DNA of 64,000 bases from Saprospiraceae bacterium (GTDB lineage: Bacteria; Bacteroidota; Bacteroidia; Chitinophagales; Saprospiraceae). Positions 63,963 through 64,000 of this stretch are shown one piece after another. The notes beneath the pieces are model-generated. The model searched no databases. It had not been told where the DNA came from and saw nothing but the letters and a program-made list of their open reading frames with translations. The DNA lies in NCBI GenBank assembly GCA_016714895.1, contig JADKBV010000001.1, positions 620,001 through 684,000 of the forward strand, read 5' to 3'. The position numbers were made by a program, and so were the translations under genes. How positions within the stretch are numbered: position 1 is the stretch's first letter; every line of letters starts with the position of its first letter.

Positions 63963-64000
63963 AATTGTTTGATTTGTGATAATTGTTTGATTTGTGATAA
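63963..64000 (+). repeat. 18-bp direct tandem repeat running off the window
   Basis: The 18-base unit AATTGTTTGATTTGTGAT occurs at 63963-63980 and 63981-63998 exactly, and a third copy may begin at 63999. It lies upstream of the small membrane gene. The array length beyond the window is unknown. Confidence 0.8.

Noticed and set aside
1..64000. CRISPR arrays, rRNA or tRNA genes, prophage
   Set aside because: No regularly spaced repeats, no tRNA cloverleaf-type T-arm sequence or rRNA core, and no phage structural genes were seen.

Overview
The window comes from an AT-rich Bacteroidota chromosome, probably Saprospiraceae or a close relative. This is inferred from gene content and style. Many genes carry the TAnnTTTG -7 promoter element of this phylum. 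There is a type IX secretion sorting domain with SprB repeats, an ECF sigma/FecR/TonB-receptor/DUF4249 surface-signalling set, and the families DUF1573, DUF1684, DUF3822, DUF5106 and DUF6029. YtxJ suggests bacillithiol. No rRNA, tRNA, CRISPR array, prophage or intact insertion sequence was seen; this is mostly core chromosome.

Layout. 1-2.2 kb: 3' end of a TonB-dependent receptor, a small secreted protein and LptE. 2.3-6.2 kb: recN, an MFS transporter and a LuxC-type acyl-CoA reductase. 6.4-8.1 kb: tiny lipoprotein, ytxJ, mnmD and a DUF1573 protein. 8.2-14.7 kb: a TerB-like protein, signal peptidase I, a run of envelope/lipoprotein genes, a metal-receptor-like protein and a glycerophosphodiesterase. 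14.8-19.7 kb: Glt-type symporter, ComEC, RNase Z and a STAS protein. 20-28.2 kb: clpC, infC (TTG start, unlinked to rpmI/rplT), two thioredoxin-like envelope proteins and cystathionine beta-synthase. 28.2-33.3 kb: rsmD, DUF3822, an anchored protein, tsaD, an RluA-type pseudouridine synthase, a possible 22-codon gene and serA. 33.6-39.4 kb: alpha/beta hydrolase, arginine deiminase, thioesterase, YihY, surE and lpxB. 39.5-48.8 kb: a TlpA/DUF6029/Omp28 group, a GH13 enzyme, a helix-hairpin-helix protein and a large T9SS-exported M43 protease. 49-55 kb: acetyltransferase, DUF4249, TonB receptor, FecR, ECF sigma factor and an ArsC-like protein. 55.4-64 kb: M16 peptidase, a second DUF5106-like thioredoxin protein, pyrB-pyrR, a Pif1-like helicase, trxA, a MITE-like element and a small membrane protein.

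Themes. At least eight thioredoxin-fold or CxxC proteins lie here (YtxJ, two DUF5106-like proteins, DUF4369-TlpA, TlpA, Omp28, ArsC-like, TrxA), several of them in the envelope. Three genes (lepB, the DUF4369-TlpA protein, DUF4249) appear disrupted or 5'-truncated, and each is restored by adding one T to a T5-T6 run. This points either to homopolymer undercalling in the assembly or to genuine small lesions. recN and pyrR have promoter elements so close to their ATG that their mRNAs may be leaderless. I did not find a clearly new multi-gene system. The best leads are the TlpA/DUF6029/Omp28 module, the compact promoter/22-codon ORF/hairpin unit near 32.2 kb and the MITE near 63.5 kb.
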